From Theileria orientalis strain Shintoku (Eukaryota; Apicomplexa; Aconoidasida; Piroplasmida; Theileriidae): a DNA stretch of 64,000 nt. Both the position numbers and the translations under genes were made by a program. Under the pieces are notes generated by a model that was given only the letters and a program-made list of their open reading frames with translations, was not told where the DNA came from and searched no databases. Of the stretch, positions 21,662 through 31,774 are shown piece by piece. Location of the stretch: NCBI RefSeq assembly GCF_000740895.1, contig NC_025262.1, positions 1,294,001-1,358,000 of the forward strand, read 5' to 3'. Each line of letters begins with the position of its first letter. Within the stretch, counting starts at the first letter, position 1.

Positions 21662-24600
21662 ATGGTCGAAAATGTAGCCGTGGAGGAACCGTCTGAATTC
21701 TTGGAAAATGTGACAGACCAAGAACCAGAAAAGGCAAATACTCCACCAAAATTTTTTAATTTTTTTAAAGCGAAAAATAAACTAGATGATGATTTAAACA
21801 ATGGTAATTTAGAAAGTAAAGGTTCGGAAGAATCGGAGGAAACGCAGAATGCCAAAGGTGAGTCCGGTAGTTAGTATAAATACAAATAAGATAGATAGAG
21901 GTAGTCGATTAACGTGTATATTGTACTAATGAGCTATGTATTGCTGTGGAAAATTTCAGGTGTTAGTGGAGTTACATAGTAGTTTGTACCTAATGGTGTT
22001 AATAGTTATTTAGATGAAGAAAGTAACAAGGAGATAAGAATAGAGGTCTTTGAATCGCCAGATATACCGGAGCAATTGAACCACGGAATGCTGTGTACGC
22101 TGCACTACATGAAATACAGAGAGGCAATCAGGAGGTACACGGGCGAGTTCAAAAACTGCCCGTACGGAGTGTGCATCGCTAACATACTGATGGTGCTGTG
22201 CGTCATCCTGACAACGTCGCTGGTGTCGCAGCACTTTGATCCGACGGATCCAGGAACAGTGCGCGGAAACACGTCGAAGACTTGGGTGGCGCTGTACCTG
22301 AGCAACGCAAACAACCTCGGTCTCATAGTGGTGATTCTGACAACACTGTTCTCAATAGTGAACCTGTACATATGCGTGCACCCGAACACATTCGTAAAAA
22401 TCGTGAGCATAAGCAAAATGACGGTGAGGATTTACTTCATCCTGTACCCAGTGCTGATGTTCTACAACTACTCGATGAACGTGTCGCTGCAGGAAGCAGG
22501 AAGGGGGGAAAACCTGAGAGCAGTGTTCAACATAAGAGCCTACAACATCCTGGGCATCTTCTTCTACGACACGTTCTTCCTGACCATTTACACAGTCCTA
22601 ATCATATTCTTCAACCTTATAGCATTCATATATCGCTTCTTCTACCCGACGCTGCTGATGACGATCATAAACGAGGACGTGAGGACGTTCAAGGTGACTG
22701 AGTTCGAGGAGATAAAGTTGAACCTGCCGAACATAGGCTCGTCGTTAAACAACAAGGACGAAGAACTGGGAAAAATACCAGCCTTCAGAGTGACGATAAC
22801 GAGGTTTAGGAAGCCGAATTCGTTGTACTACTCATTCAAGTACCTTATCGACTTCCTGCACTTTAAAAAAAGGGGAAGCTACGACTCGTTCCAGTACGTG
22901 GGCCAACTAAACTCGGAGTACAGGCCTCACGGGTTTGGGTTCTGGAATTCACCGAACTTCCACGGGGAGCTGTTGATGGGATTCTGGGAGTCAGGCTTGC
23001 CTTTATCGCCGTTCAAGAGCAGAGAGGTGGGTACGAACGCAGGCTTCTCGAACGTTATCATCGGCTGGGTGAGGTACGAAGGAGGAGACTCAGCAGTGGG
23101 TCTGGGCGTGGCAGCAGCAGAGTGCTGCGTCTCGGGGCCCTTTTTCAGGACATTCCCGAGAATATTGCGCTTCTACACGGTCCCGGAGACCGACGGTAAG
23201 CGCGGAGGAAGGGTGTTGAAGTACCTGGGAGCAAACACCTTTTTCAACTATAATAAAATACACCTGAACAACGAATCCTTCATGAGAAACGACAGCGAGA
23301 TGTTGACGAACATGAAAAATAAGTTAAAGGAGAAAAACAAATATTGCAACGAGTGCTGCGAACACAACGTTCAGATGAAGAGACGCAGGCTGCTGAAGAA
23401 GTTGTTTAGGAGGAACAGACTTAACTGTATCGCCATGGATAGAATGGACAGTAAATACTACTGCACTGACGACCACATAGTCATGAGCCTGAACGAAGTG
23501 TCCAACGACATCGTCGGCTACAGGTACGGCAACGTGGACTCGTACATTAACGGGAAGAAGAACCCGTACTTCAACGTGCTGAAGAAGATGCACATCAGAG
23601 ACATATTCCAGGACATAAACGAGCTGTTCGGAATAAGGGAGACGGGAATCCCACTGACGACTTTCGTGAACTGCATGGAGTGTCTGCTTAGCGCACTGAC
23701 GCTGCACGCCCCAAATTTCACGCCCCTGGACTCGAGTAACCTGTCGCTGTCGGTGGACGATGAAAGGGGAATAAACATACACGGGTTCGTCAAGAAGCCT
23801 AAGATAAACGAGGATGGAATACAGGAGTTCTCAAGCGACTACTGTAAATCGGTTAAGATTTACGTTAACGCGAACCTGAAGCACAACATGGGGGCAGCGA
23901 ACAATGATGGCGAGGATGAAGAAAACCTGCCGATACCGAAGGGAGTTAACTACAGATACAACGTGCTCGGCGTGGAAAACTGGGTGAGAAGGGAGGAGGT
24001 GAAGGCGCTGGAGGCGTGGATATACATACACGGATTCAACGTCAAGTGCATAGACAGCCTGGGAATCTTCGCACAAATCATATCCTTCGGGAACTACCCG
24101 CAGTACATAAAGCCCTTTGTGTTCAGCTGGCCCTCGGGAAACAAAATAACGCAGTTCAAGGAGGCGATCGTGAGCTCGACGTGCCCGAAGACGGTGGACA
24201 CGTTCATAAGGATGCTCCAGGCGCTGCTGGTCAACAACATCAGGGACGTGCACATCATGACGCACTCGATGGGGGCGACGATGTTCCTGGGCGCCTTCAC
24301 TCAGATCCTCAACAGCAAGGAGTACAGCAACCTGTTTCTGAAGCTGAACGAGGACAGGGACGCGAACAACCCGAAGCTGAAGATACTGACAGTGACGCTG
24401 CTGAACCCCTTCTACCCTGTCTACGACTTCGTGCAGAACGACTACCCGAGGCTGAAGCAGTACTGCTCGCACATCACAATATACTCGGACGTGAACGACA
24501 AGGTGAGTAGTAGCGTGAGATCACAATGTTTAGGCGCTGAAGGTGGCGGAGCTGATCACGGGGAAGAAGAGGCTCGGAAGGTGCGTGAACGAGCTCTACA

Positions 24601-25140
24601 CGATGGAGGAGCGGGTGGACGAAACCGCCAAGAGGTGCACCCTGGGAAGCATCGTGCTCCCGTTCACGCTCGAGGAGGTCAGGAACCTGAAGAAGAACAA
24701 GAAGAAGATCAAGGAAATCATAGAAAACAGGAAGAAGAAGCACTGGCTGGACGTGGATGTGATAGATACGACGTGCCTAGGATCAAACGTACATGCCCTG
24801 AGGCATTCATATTGGTTTTTAAATAGAGAAGTTATCGAGGACTTAAGGTATGCGGTTATGCAAATGTTTTAAGCGGATGAAAGTGTATAAATAGCTGTTA
24901 ACGGCTGGTAGATAGATAAGTAGCTATTGGCGGGTAGTTAGTTGGTCGGAGGGCACTTAGGTAACTGGAGGTGGAAATTAGTAGTTGAGAGAGTAATTCT
25001 AATTAAAATTTAGGGATCTGATCGTAAACAGAAAGAGAGCCCAGGATAGGAGCAGCAGGCTCGATAGAAGCCTGGGTAACACATGGGTCTACAGAGTAGC
25101 TCCATCGAACCTAAACACATTGTTTGAAACCATCATTTAG
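21662..25140 (+). CDS. Multi-pass membrane protein with MORN-like motif and alpha/beta-hydrolase domain
   Basis: Four exons: 21662-21857, 22014-24502, 24534-24847 and 25014-25140, 1041 residues, all junctions in phase. An acidic cytosolic-looking N-terminus (about 1-95) is followed by four or more hydrophobic segments between about 115 and 290 (for example IANILMVLCVILTTSLVSQ, LGLIVVILTTLFSIVNLYIC and FFLTIYTVLIIFFNLIAFIY). Around residue 365-395 a MORN-like element appears (PHGFGFW...FHGELLMGFWESGLP). The C-terminal third is an alpha/beta-hydrolase of the DUF900/lipase-like kind: WIYIHGFNVKCIDS (oxyanion region, near 737) and HIMTHSMGATMFLGAF with the nucleophile Ser near 815. It may be a membrane-bound esterase or lipase; the substrate is unknown. 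Intron 2 is only 31 nt; ignoring it gives a frame that runs on into unrelated sequence. Confidence 0.85.
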
Positions 25141-26251
25141 TGTAAATGTAATAATATAACTCTCCAATTTATGTACGTGTTACCGGTGCAAATTGCTGAG
25201 ATCGGCCATGGAGGCCGATGGATGTGTAGTTGGGGCAGAAGGTTCTAGACACCAAGGGGCTAGGGTAACCATAGTGGAAGGGCTAAGAGGGCAGTAATCA
25301 AAATTATGTGTAAAGGTGTGAAGTCCAATATTTTTAAATTTCATAAGCGGCGTCAACACACCGCAAGCGGAATTGAGAGTTGAATAGACAAAGCAGAAGG
25401 ACGGCACCAAGGCACACGAACACACGCCTTTATGTTCAGTGGCATGTAGCATGTATAACCTTAATCATAAAAACCAGTAATAATAAATCTTCGAATAGAT
25501 ATTAAAGTGCAAATGAAAGGTCTAATGGTTCAATAGTGCACAGTTTACAGCGTTCGACCGACGGAATCCATATCTTGAACCTAAGGGGTCGAAAAAGCTC
25601 AGAATGAGAATAATTTACATTATATAAATAAATGAAGCAGGATATATATATATATATGTGCATATAATGAGGTATGATGATAATATTAAGTAAAATATAC
25701 ACACAGCTATTGGAAAGCGGGATAGAACAATAAAATACCAGAATTAGTGATGGAAAAAAATTAGATAAGGAAATATAATTTGTTCAGTAATTTTAGATAT
25801 GGGCCAAAGGTCGAATATTGCCACAATATATTCGAATTTAAATCATTATTCTTACCCCCATTAACAAGGAATCCTAGACCGATGTCTATACCCTGAACAA
25901 ATATTAGCTTTAGTAGTCTGATATTTGAGGTTAATAAAAACCTTTGTGTCAATCAACTAATTTTACATCAGACATTAACCTCAATATTAGTACCCCAAAT
26001 ATAATGTTGAAGTTATTAGTTATGTTTGTGAGTACCCGTCAGAGTACCAGCGATTTAAGCCTTTGTAGATAAACATACCCTCTAAAAATGATTGTTTATA
26101 AAGTTAATAGTAGTATATTATAAGAATATTGTGGAATCCAGAAATAATGGAGCTTGTCTATTATCTGGTTCTAGTAACATTACTATTAAAGCATTAGATG
26201 CTAATAGTACGTGTATCATTATTGTCCAACTCATGTAATTTATAATATAAA
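25141..26251. other. Intergenic with a GC-rich, hairpin-containing island (about 25180-25455)
   Basis: Most of this 1.1 kb is AT-rich, but about 25180-25455 is clearly richer in G+C. It has a perfect 7-bp hairpin at 25201-25219 (ATCGGCC, 5-nt loop, GGCCGAT) and a short CCGC/GCGG inverted repeat near 25361. A frame on the minus strand is open there, but its translation looks unlike protein. The island could be a structured non-coding RNA; it does not match any snRNA, SRP or RNase P consensus that I can recall. The right half (25500-26250) is AT-rich and presumably holds the promoter of the FAINT gene. Confidence 0.3.
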
Positions 26252-29200
26252 ATGAATTTAAATATACTTCGATATTGTACATTATTAATTTCAGTGCTAC
26301 GCCATATTGACGTAGTCACTTGCCAAGCAAACCAAATACAAATTATTGATCGCAAAAGTAGAGCTCTACATAACATAAATAACAATAACCCAGCCCCCTT
26401 GGCTGGTGTAAGAGCTCAAGATCCAAATACGTTCCATGTAAGTGATTCAGATGAGGATGATTTGGAAGTAAATGTAAACAACTCATCTATACCAATATCT
26501 GGTACACCTGTAGCGACCACACCAACAGCTATTCCAGGTAGAACACCAGTAGCCACGACGCCTATAGTCAAGGCTACGTCACCAGCAGCCAAAACTATCA
26601 GTTTAGCAGATACAGATTTCGAAGGGAAGACGTCGATGCCAAGGCCTATGGGAGCAGCACCCGTAGCAGTAGCTGCCGGAGCAAGACCGGTAGCTGTTGC
26701 AGCAGGAGCAGTACCAGTAGCAGCTGCATCTGCTGGTCCGCGAACTGGCACAGCAGTCCCAGTTGCGGCCACACCACAAGTGGTGGCTGCGGCAAAGCCC
26801 AGAATGCCAGTTACAGCAGGAGGCGCGGCTCAAGCATCAAGGGGAATAAGTTTGGCAGACACCGACATTGAGGGTCCAGCAGCAACGCCAAGACCAAAGG
26901 GAGCAACGCCAATAGCGGTGGCAGGTCAGCCAATGCGAGCAGCTGTACCTGCAGCAGTGGCAGCAATGCCTCGCGCAGTACCAGTGGCAGCAACGCCTGT
27001 GGCAGCAACACCTATTGCAGCAGGTCAAGCAATGCCCCGCGCTGTTGCGGTATCAGCACAGCCAGCGAGGTCTAGGGGAATAAGTTTGGCAGACACTGAC
27101 ATCGAGGGTCCAGCAGCAACGCCAAGACCAAAGGGAGTTCCACCAGCAGTGGCAGCTAGACCTGCCGCAGTTGCAGCACCTATGGCTGCAAGACCGGCCC
27201 CTCGATTTCCAGGTGGTCCGCCATTTGCAGGACCAGCTCCTCCCACTAAAGTAATGGTCTCCGGCCAAGCTCCAGGGTCTGCGAGAAGCTCAAAATTCGA
27301 GGACATTCCATTGTCAGACGTAGAAGATTTGTCATCTAAGTCTTCCAAGTTTGAAGACATACCCCTCAGCGGTGCAGAAGACGATTTCCGCAGTGCCGCG
27401 CCCAAAACGCCGATAGGGCGCCCACCAATTAAAGCGAAGGCAGCAGGAGCATTTGAAGACATAGCTCTGAGTGACACTGAGGGCTTTGACCCAATTGGAC
27501 CGCCACCAGGTGCAAGGATGATGCCCAAAGCAGGGGGAATGCCCGCATCAAGACCCGGATCTTCGGGAGGTTCAGCTGATTACGAGGAATTGCAAATTGA
27601 TGGATTCTCGGATATGGATTCTGGGCGCAGAGGAGCGCCCCCGAAGATGAAGGCAATGCCTGGAGCTAAGGCAGACGACATCCTGTTGTCAGACGCAGGA
27701 GAGTTTGAAGACATCCTGGTTGAAACAGACACTGAAGGAATGCCCAAAGGTCCACGCAGAGCGCCGGGCTTTGGAGCAGCAGCAAGAGGACCACCTAAGG
27801 CAGGAGGAGAAGGCAGCGTGTACGAGGTTAAAGTACAAGACAGAGCACCGGAAGTTAAAGAGTCACCGAAACCAGCTCAGCAGAGAGCGCCACCAAGAAA
27901 AGGATACGTGGAGTCGCTTAAGTTGGTTGTAGACGTAAGTAAAAAATGGAGCACGGATGAACTTGAGTACAAGAGAAATGATGCCCGCAGGATGGACGTG
28001 TTCACAGCGGTAGACCCACACTTGATTTATAAAGTTAAGAATTTTGATGACACGCTTTGGCAGGCTAAAGACGAAGCATATGCAAAAATGGTGGAAATCG
28101 AAACGCTCGAAAATAAGCCGCCACTTGTGACCGTGTACATGCCTGATGACCTGTTCCCAAGGTTGGGACCAGATGCTCTCGACCAATCAGGATTTGCAGT
28201 TCAGGAGGAGCAGATGTCCGATTTCTCAGATTACTCGAAGTTTGCGGTGCGACATAAGAAGATGTCGGACGCACTGAAAGAAGGCGACATGAAGGTGACG
28301 GAGGTGAGGCCCGGCGGTTACGACTCGGACGCCTCCGTAATTGAAACGAAGAGGCATAAGAGAAGATTTAGAACAGGTCTCGTGCATCTAGTGATTTTGG
28401 ATATTAAGAATAAGCAGAGCTCAGACAAGATCACATACGAAAGACAGGGAGACTTTGACGTTTTCACAGCGGTTGAGCCGTATCTAATAGACAAGGTCCA
28501 GAAAAGAACTCAGCTGATTTGGCAATCGACGAACATGAACTACGCGTCGAGAGTAATTCAGAAGAAAACAGGAAACAAGAGAAACTTTAGAATATTCTTC
28601 CCGTATCACACAGCGCAGTGCAGCGACTCGGGAAGCGACGACGAAAGAATAAGAAGAGAAGTGGATGAAAACTTCAAGCAGGCACAACTTGAAGCGAACC
28701 ACTTGGCGAAAATGCAGGCGGCACAAGCAGCACAGATGTACGCGCCACCAGTAGCACACTCACCATTCCCACAATACTACGCAACACCGGCGCCACCGCA
28801 CGTTCCGCCGCAGCAGTATTTCAGATTACCACACCCTACGCAATTCGCACCACAGATGACGCCCTACCCACCACACCAAGGAGTAGTGCCGGAGCCATAC
28901 TTCACGATTCATGACAGACATGAAACATATACATCGCAACCAAAGAGGAGATACAGAGTATCCCCACAATCAGCCTCTGAGTCACCGACCGACCGCTGGA
29001 CGGACCAGAGGCATCATCCACCAAAAGGACCGGAAGCAGATCCGCTAGTAGAAATAGTGGAGCTGTACAAGGTCGAGGAGAGAGAATTAGACGAGGAGTC
29101 GGAACAAGAGTCCCCCGACTTCACGAGACACATCGTCTTGGACGTGGAAAACAAATTCACCACGGACAAGATGCTTTACGAAGAGAACGAAGATAAAACA

Positions 29201-30049
29201 GTGACGTTTACAGCAAAGGACCCATTCCTCGTGGGGATCATTAAGAAGGGAGAAAGAGTACTCTGGAGGTCGAAGGACGGAAGGTACTCGAAGAGGATCA
29301 TCATGAGGGAGCGAGAAAACGACATTCCGCTACTCAGAGTCTTCCTGCCGAGAATGAAGCCGACGAGTAGCGCAACACATCCCAGAAGAGTGGATCTGGA
29401 CATCAACTACAAGTTCTCGACGAACGAGTACGAATACAAGTCGTTCTTTGACCAGGTGCCTCAGAGACTGACGAAGCACACGTACACGACGAAGGGAGGT
29501 TGCAAGTTTCATGTTGTGAGGAGGTCGGACCACGTGATTTGGAGAGCAGGCGACGATAGCGAACTATCAGACCAGGTGACCGTGCTCAAGTACCACGACA
29601 TGAGGACGGAGCAGGTGATGATTAACCTGCCTGACGGAACGGCGCGAAGGTACACGAAGCCTGAGAGGTGCGTGAACTACTACAGAAACTGGATGAACAT
29701 GGGCGCAGTGCCGCTCTTCAGCCCGACAACGCAGAGCGTCGCACTGGACGTCAGCAACAAGTACGACACGCACTACTACCAGTACACGAGGATGGGCGAC
29801 GTCTCGACATTCGTCGCGCGCTACGGCTACGTGTTCACGGCGGTGTTGGACAGTGGGTATGCGGTGTGGTCCTCCTTAGGAAACGAGTTCGCGGTCAGCG
29901 TGGAAGTGGTGGGCGACTTCGAAATGACGATTCAGCTCTGCACTGCGAACAGGAGGTTCAGGAAGGGCCAAAACAACGTATGGTTCGAGTACACGGACAA
30001 GACGCACGTACCCCCGATTTACGTCCGCTCGTCGCAGTACCTCATATAG
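26252..30049 (+). CDS. Secreted FAINT-domain (DUF529) protein with Ala/Pro-rich repeats, 1265 aa
   Basis: Intron-free. MNLNILRYCTLLISVLRHID is a likely signal peptide. Residues about 60-560 are low-complexity, rich in Ala, Pro, Val and Thr. Within them two related motifs recur: GISLADTDIEGPAATPRPKG (two nearly perfect copies plus a diverged one) and FEDIPLSDVED-like units (at least four). Five FAINT domains follow, recognised by the pattern of a hydrophobic strand, F/YTA, a V...W(Q/R)A/S step and a terminal V strand. Examples are LKLVVDVSKKWSTDELEYKR, ILDIKNKQSSDKITYER and IVLDVENKFTTDKMLYEENE, plus two near the C-terminus. FAINT proteins are exported by Theileria into the host cell or placed at the surface; the role of this one is unknown. 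A His/Pro/Gln-rich linker sits between domains 2 and 3. Confidence 0.88.
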   Translation: MNLNILRYCTLLISVLRHIDVVTCQANQIQIIDRKSRALHNINNNNPAPLAGVRAQDPNTFHVSDSDEDDLEVNVNNSSIPISGTPVATTPTAIPGRTPVATTPIVKATSPAAKTISLADTDFEGKTSMPRPMGAAPVAVAAGARPVAVAAGAVPVAAASAGPRTGTAVPVAATPQVVAAAKPRMPVTAGGAAQASRGISLADTDIEGPAATPRPKGATPIAVAGQPMRAAVPAAVAAMPRAVPVAATPVAATPIAAGQAMPRAVAVSAQPARSRGISLADTDIEGPAATPRPKGVPPAVAARPAAVAAPMAARPAPRFPGGPPFAGPAPPTKVMVSGQAPGSARSSKFEDIPLSDVEDLSSKSSKFEDIPLSGAEDDFRSAAPKTPIGRPPIKAKAAGAFEDIALSDTEGFDPIGPPPGARMMPKAGGMPASRPGSSGGSADYEELQIDGFSDMDSGRRGAPPKMKAMPGAKADDILLSDAGEFEDILVETDTEGMPKGPRRAPGFGAAARGPPKAGGEGSVYEVKVQDRAPEVKESPKPAQQRAPPRKGYVESLKLVVDVSKKWSTDELEYKRNDARRMDVFTAVDPHLIYKVKNFDDTLWQAKDEAYAKMVEIETLENKPPLVTVYMPDDLFPRLGPDALDQSGFAVQEEQMSDFSDYSKFAVRHKKMSDALKEGDMKVTEVRPGGYDSDASVIETKRHKRRFRTGLVHLVILDIKNKQSSDKITYERQGDFDVFTAVEPYLIDKVQKRTQLIWQSTNMNYASRVIQKKTGNKRNFRIFFPYHTAQCSDSGSDDERIRREVDENFKQAQLEANHLAKMQAAQAAQMYAPPVAHSPFPQYYATPAPPHVPPQQYFRLPHPTQFAPQMTPYPPHQGVVPEPYFTIHDRHETYTSQPKRRYRVSPQSASESPTDRWTDQRHHPPKGPEADPLVEIVELYKVEERELDEESEQESPDFTRHIVLDVENKFTTDKMLYEENEDKTVTFTAKDPFLVGIIKKGERVLWRSKDGRYSKRIIMRERENDIPLLRVFLPRMKPTSSATHPRRVDLDINYKFSTNEYEYKSFFDQVPQRLTKHTYTTKGGCKFHVVRRSDHVIWRAGDDSELSDQVTVLKYHDMRTEQVMINLPDGTARRYTKPERCVNYYRNWMNMGAVPLFSPTTQSVALDVSNKYDTHYYQYTRMGDVSTFVARYGYVFTAVLDSGYAVWSSLGNEFAVSVEVVGDFEMTIQLCTANRRFRKGQNNVWFEYTDKTHVPPIYVRSSQYLI

Positions 30050-30739
30050 GCGGCGCAACGACCGCATTCACAACACACAACCAGATTTAACAAAGTTTTC
30101 TGTGCTCGTCTTAAAAACAGATTTAATCGAGAATTGTACTATAATGTGACGCAAGGTGGATGGAGAGCTGTTAGTACATTTTAAAGGATTAAGGATGATG
30201 AATGTCCATAAATTTTAAGTACGCGTCAGCTATAATAGGTAATACACGTTAATTACACGGCTGTGTTGACTACATAGTATATATTAACTAAAATTAGCGG
30301 TAGATAGATCAGTGATAAAAAGGAGAGCAGTAGATAGAGGTGTGGTACGGAGTCGAAAGTGTAGGTGATGGAATCATGTGTAGGGTAACAGTTGAAAAAT
30401 ATACCAATTACTTACAGATAAAACTTATTGTAACCCGTGAAAATATGGTTTAATAAGATAGAAGGAAAATAAAAGTGAAAAGAAAATATTGTAGAACCGA
30501 TATTTTTAGAGCATATGTACATGATCAACATACACACAAGCATAGATGAGTACATATATATATGAGCATACGTGTAACATTTATTGATGATAAATATGTA
30601 AAATTAGGTGTACATGTTTAAATATAGTGGAATTTGTTATAAATCTTCTAAGATGAAAAAAAAATTGAAGAAAAAAAGATCCAGTGGAATCTTATCTAAT
30701 AAATATTTAGAGTGTACTTTTAGTTATTATATATTAAAA
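30050..30739. other. Intergenic, AT-rich
   Basis: 690 bp separating the FAINT gene from a small secreted-protein gene. AT-rich; no RNA gene seen. An in-frame extension upstream of 30740 (from about 30608) is Lys-rich and lacks a signal peptide, so I treat it as leader sequence. Confidence 0.5.
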
Positions 30740-31453
30740 ATGAAGTCCATATTAATATTTGGAGTTGCTTTAATAGTGAAAGCGGCATTTTCTGACCTGT
30801 TATCGCCACCAGAACCCTTTTCTATTGAGTCCCTAGGTGCGTTAAAAAATGAGTCTAATACTAAAGCAAAAAAAGCAAATAAAAAGGGAAGTAACATCCC
30901 AAGTAAAGCGAGCAAGGATAAAAAGGGAAATGGGAGTTCTGGTGACAGCAACTCGGATTCAAATCTGGTAGAAGTTCCACAAAACATCCTGGAAGCGGTG
31001 AAACAAGACGAAAAGAGCTTGAGAGGCGGAAACACTGAGATTAAACCAGAAACGGAATCGGAATCTGGAGATGACTCTAAGGGAGACAAATCTCAAACGG
31101 AAAAAATGAAGAAAGATCCCATATTGGAATCCATAGAAGAAGCAGAAAAGCAACTCGCAGAAGCATTCACTGCGGTTAGAAGCAAAATAATGTCAATGGG
31201 CGGAAACCAAAAACCTATAAAGGTCGATTGCGGAACGACGAGAGTGAGAGTGGTGTGCTCAAAAAAGGGAGAACCAGAAGTAACAGAAATGCCAGAAACT
31301 AAGGAAAAAACGAAAGCACCAAAGGCAATAATCGAAGCCATAAGTGAGGTAAATAAGGAGGCAGATGAAGAGAACCCAGAAGAAAAGTCGCAAGGGGAAA
31401 CGGAAACAGAAAGGGGAGAATCAGAAGAGGCCGGCGAGGGAGAAGAGGAATAG
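30740..31453 (+). CDS. Secreted acidic, low-complexity protein
   Basis: 237 residues from ATG at 30740. This start is chosen because it opens a clear signal peptide (MKSILIFGVALIVKAAFSD), whereas the longer in-frame start at about 30608 does not. The mature protein is hydrophilic and charged: Lys-rich and Ser/Asn/Gly-rich near the N-terminus, Glu-rich at the C-terminus. A more ordered central part (about 125-185: DPILESIEEAEKQLAEAF, then two Cys in VDCGTTRVRVVCSKKG) may fold through a disulfide. I do not recognise the family. Its place next to a FAINT gene suggests a parasite surface or exported product. Confidence 0.7.
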   Translation: MKSILIFGVALIVKAAFSDLLSPPEPFSIESLGALKNESNTKAKKANKKGSNIPSKASKDKKGNGSSGDSNSDSNLVEVPQNILEAVKQDEKSLRGGNTEIKPETESESGDDSKGDKSQTEKMKKDPILESIEEAEKQLAEAFTAVRSKIMSMGGNQKPIKVDCGTTRVRVVCSKKGEPEVTEMPETKEKTKAPKAIIEAISEVNKEADEENPEEKSQGETETERGESEEAGEGEEE

Positions 31454-31774
31454 TTTTAACTTCATAACAATGCCAATAATATTGTAAAATATATGATCAA
31501 AATAAACATAAAAGCAGCATGATAGTAGTAAAATAAAAATAAAAAACATAAACAAATAAATAATTGCTTAAGTACATAGATGTCGGATGTCCCACACGAT
31601 TCCAATAAAAAAGTTTTTTAGTGAATAATTTTATATATTTAATATTTTAATTTAATTTTATTCATTTATAATGAATTTGTGTAATTATTATATAATTGTC
31701 GAAGATATACGCCGCTATAAAACAGCGTCTTTAGTCACACATCACGAGAAAATATCATATAAATAAATTTTAAA
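31454..31774. other. Intergenic, AT-rich
   Basis: 321 bp of AT-rich sequence upstream of gamma-tubulin, presumably its promoter. Nothing else recognised. Confidence 0.45.

Noticed and set aside
25180..25452. Minus-strand open frame of 90 codons
   Set aside because: The translation has no recognisable protein pattern and sits on the GC-rich structured island; described as a possible RNA instead.
30608..30739. Longer N-terminus for the secreted acidic protein
   Set aside because: The extension is Lys-rich and would bury the signal peptide inside the protein; the ATG at 30740 places the signal peptide at the N-terminus.
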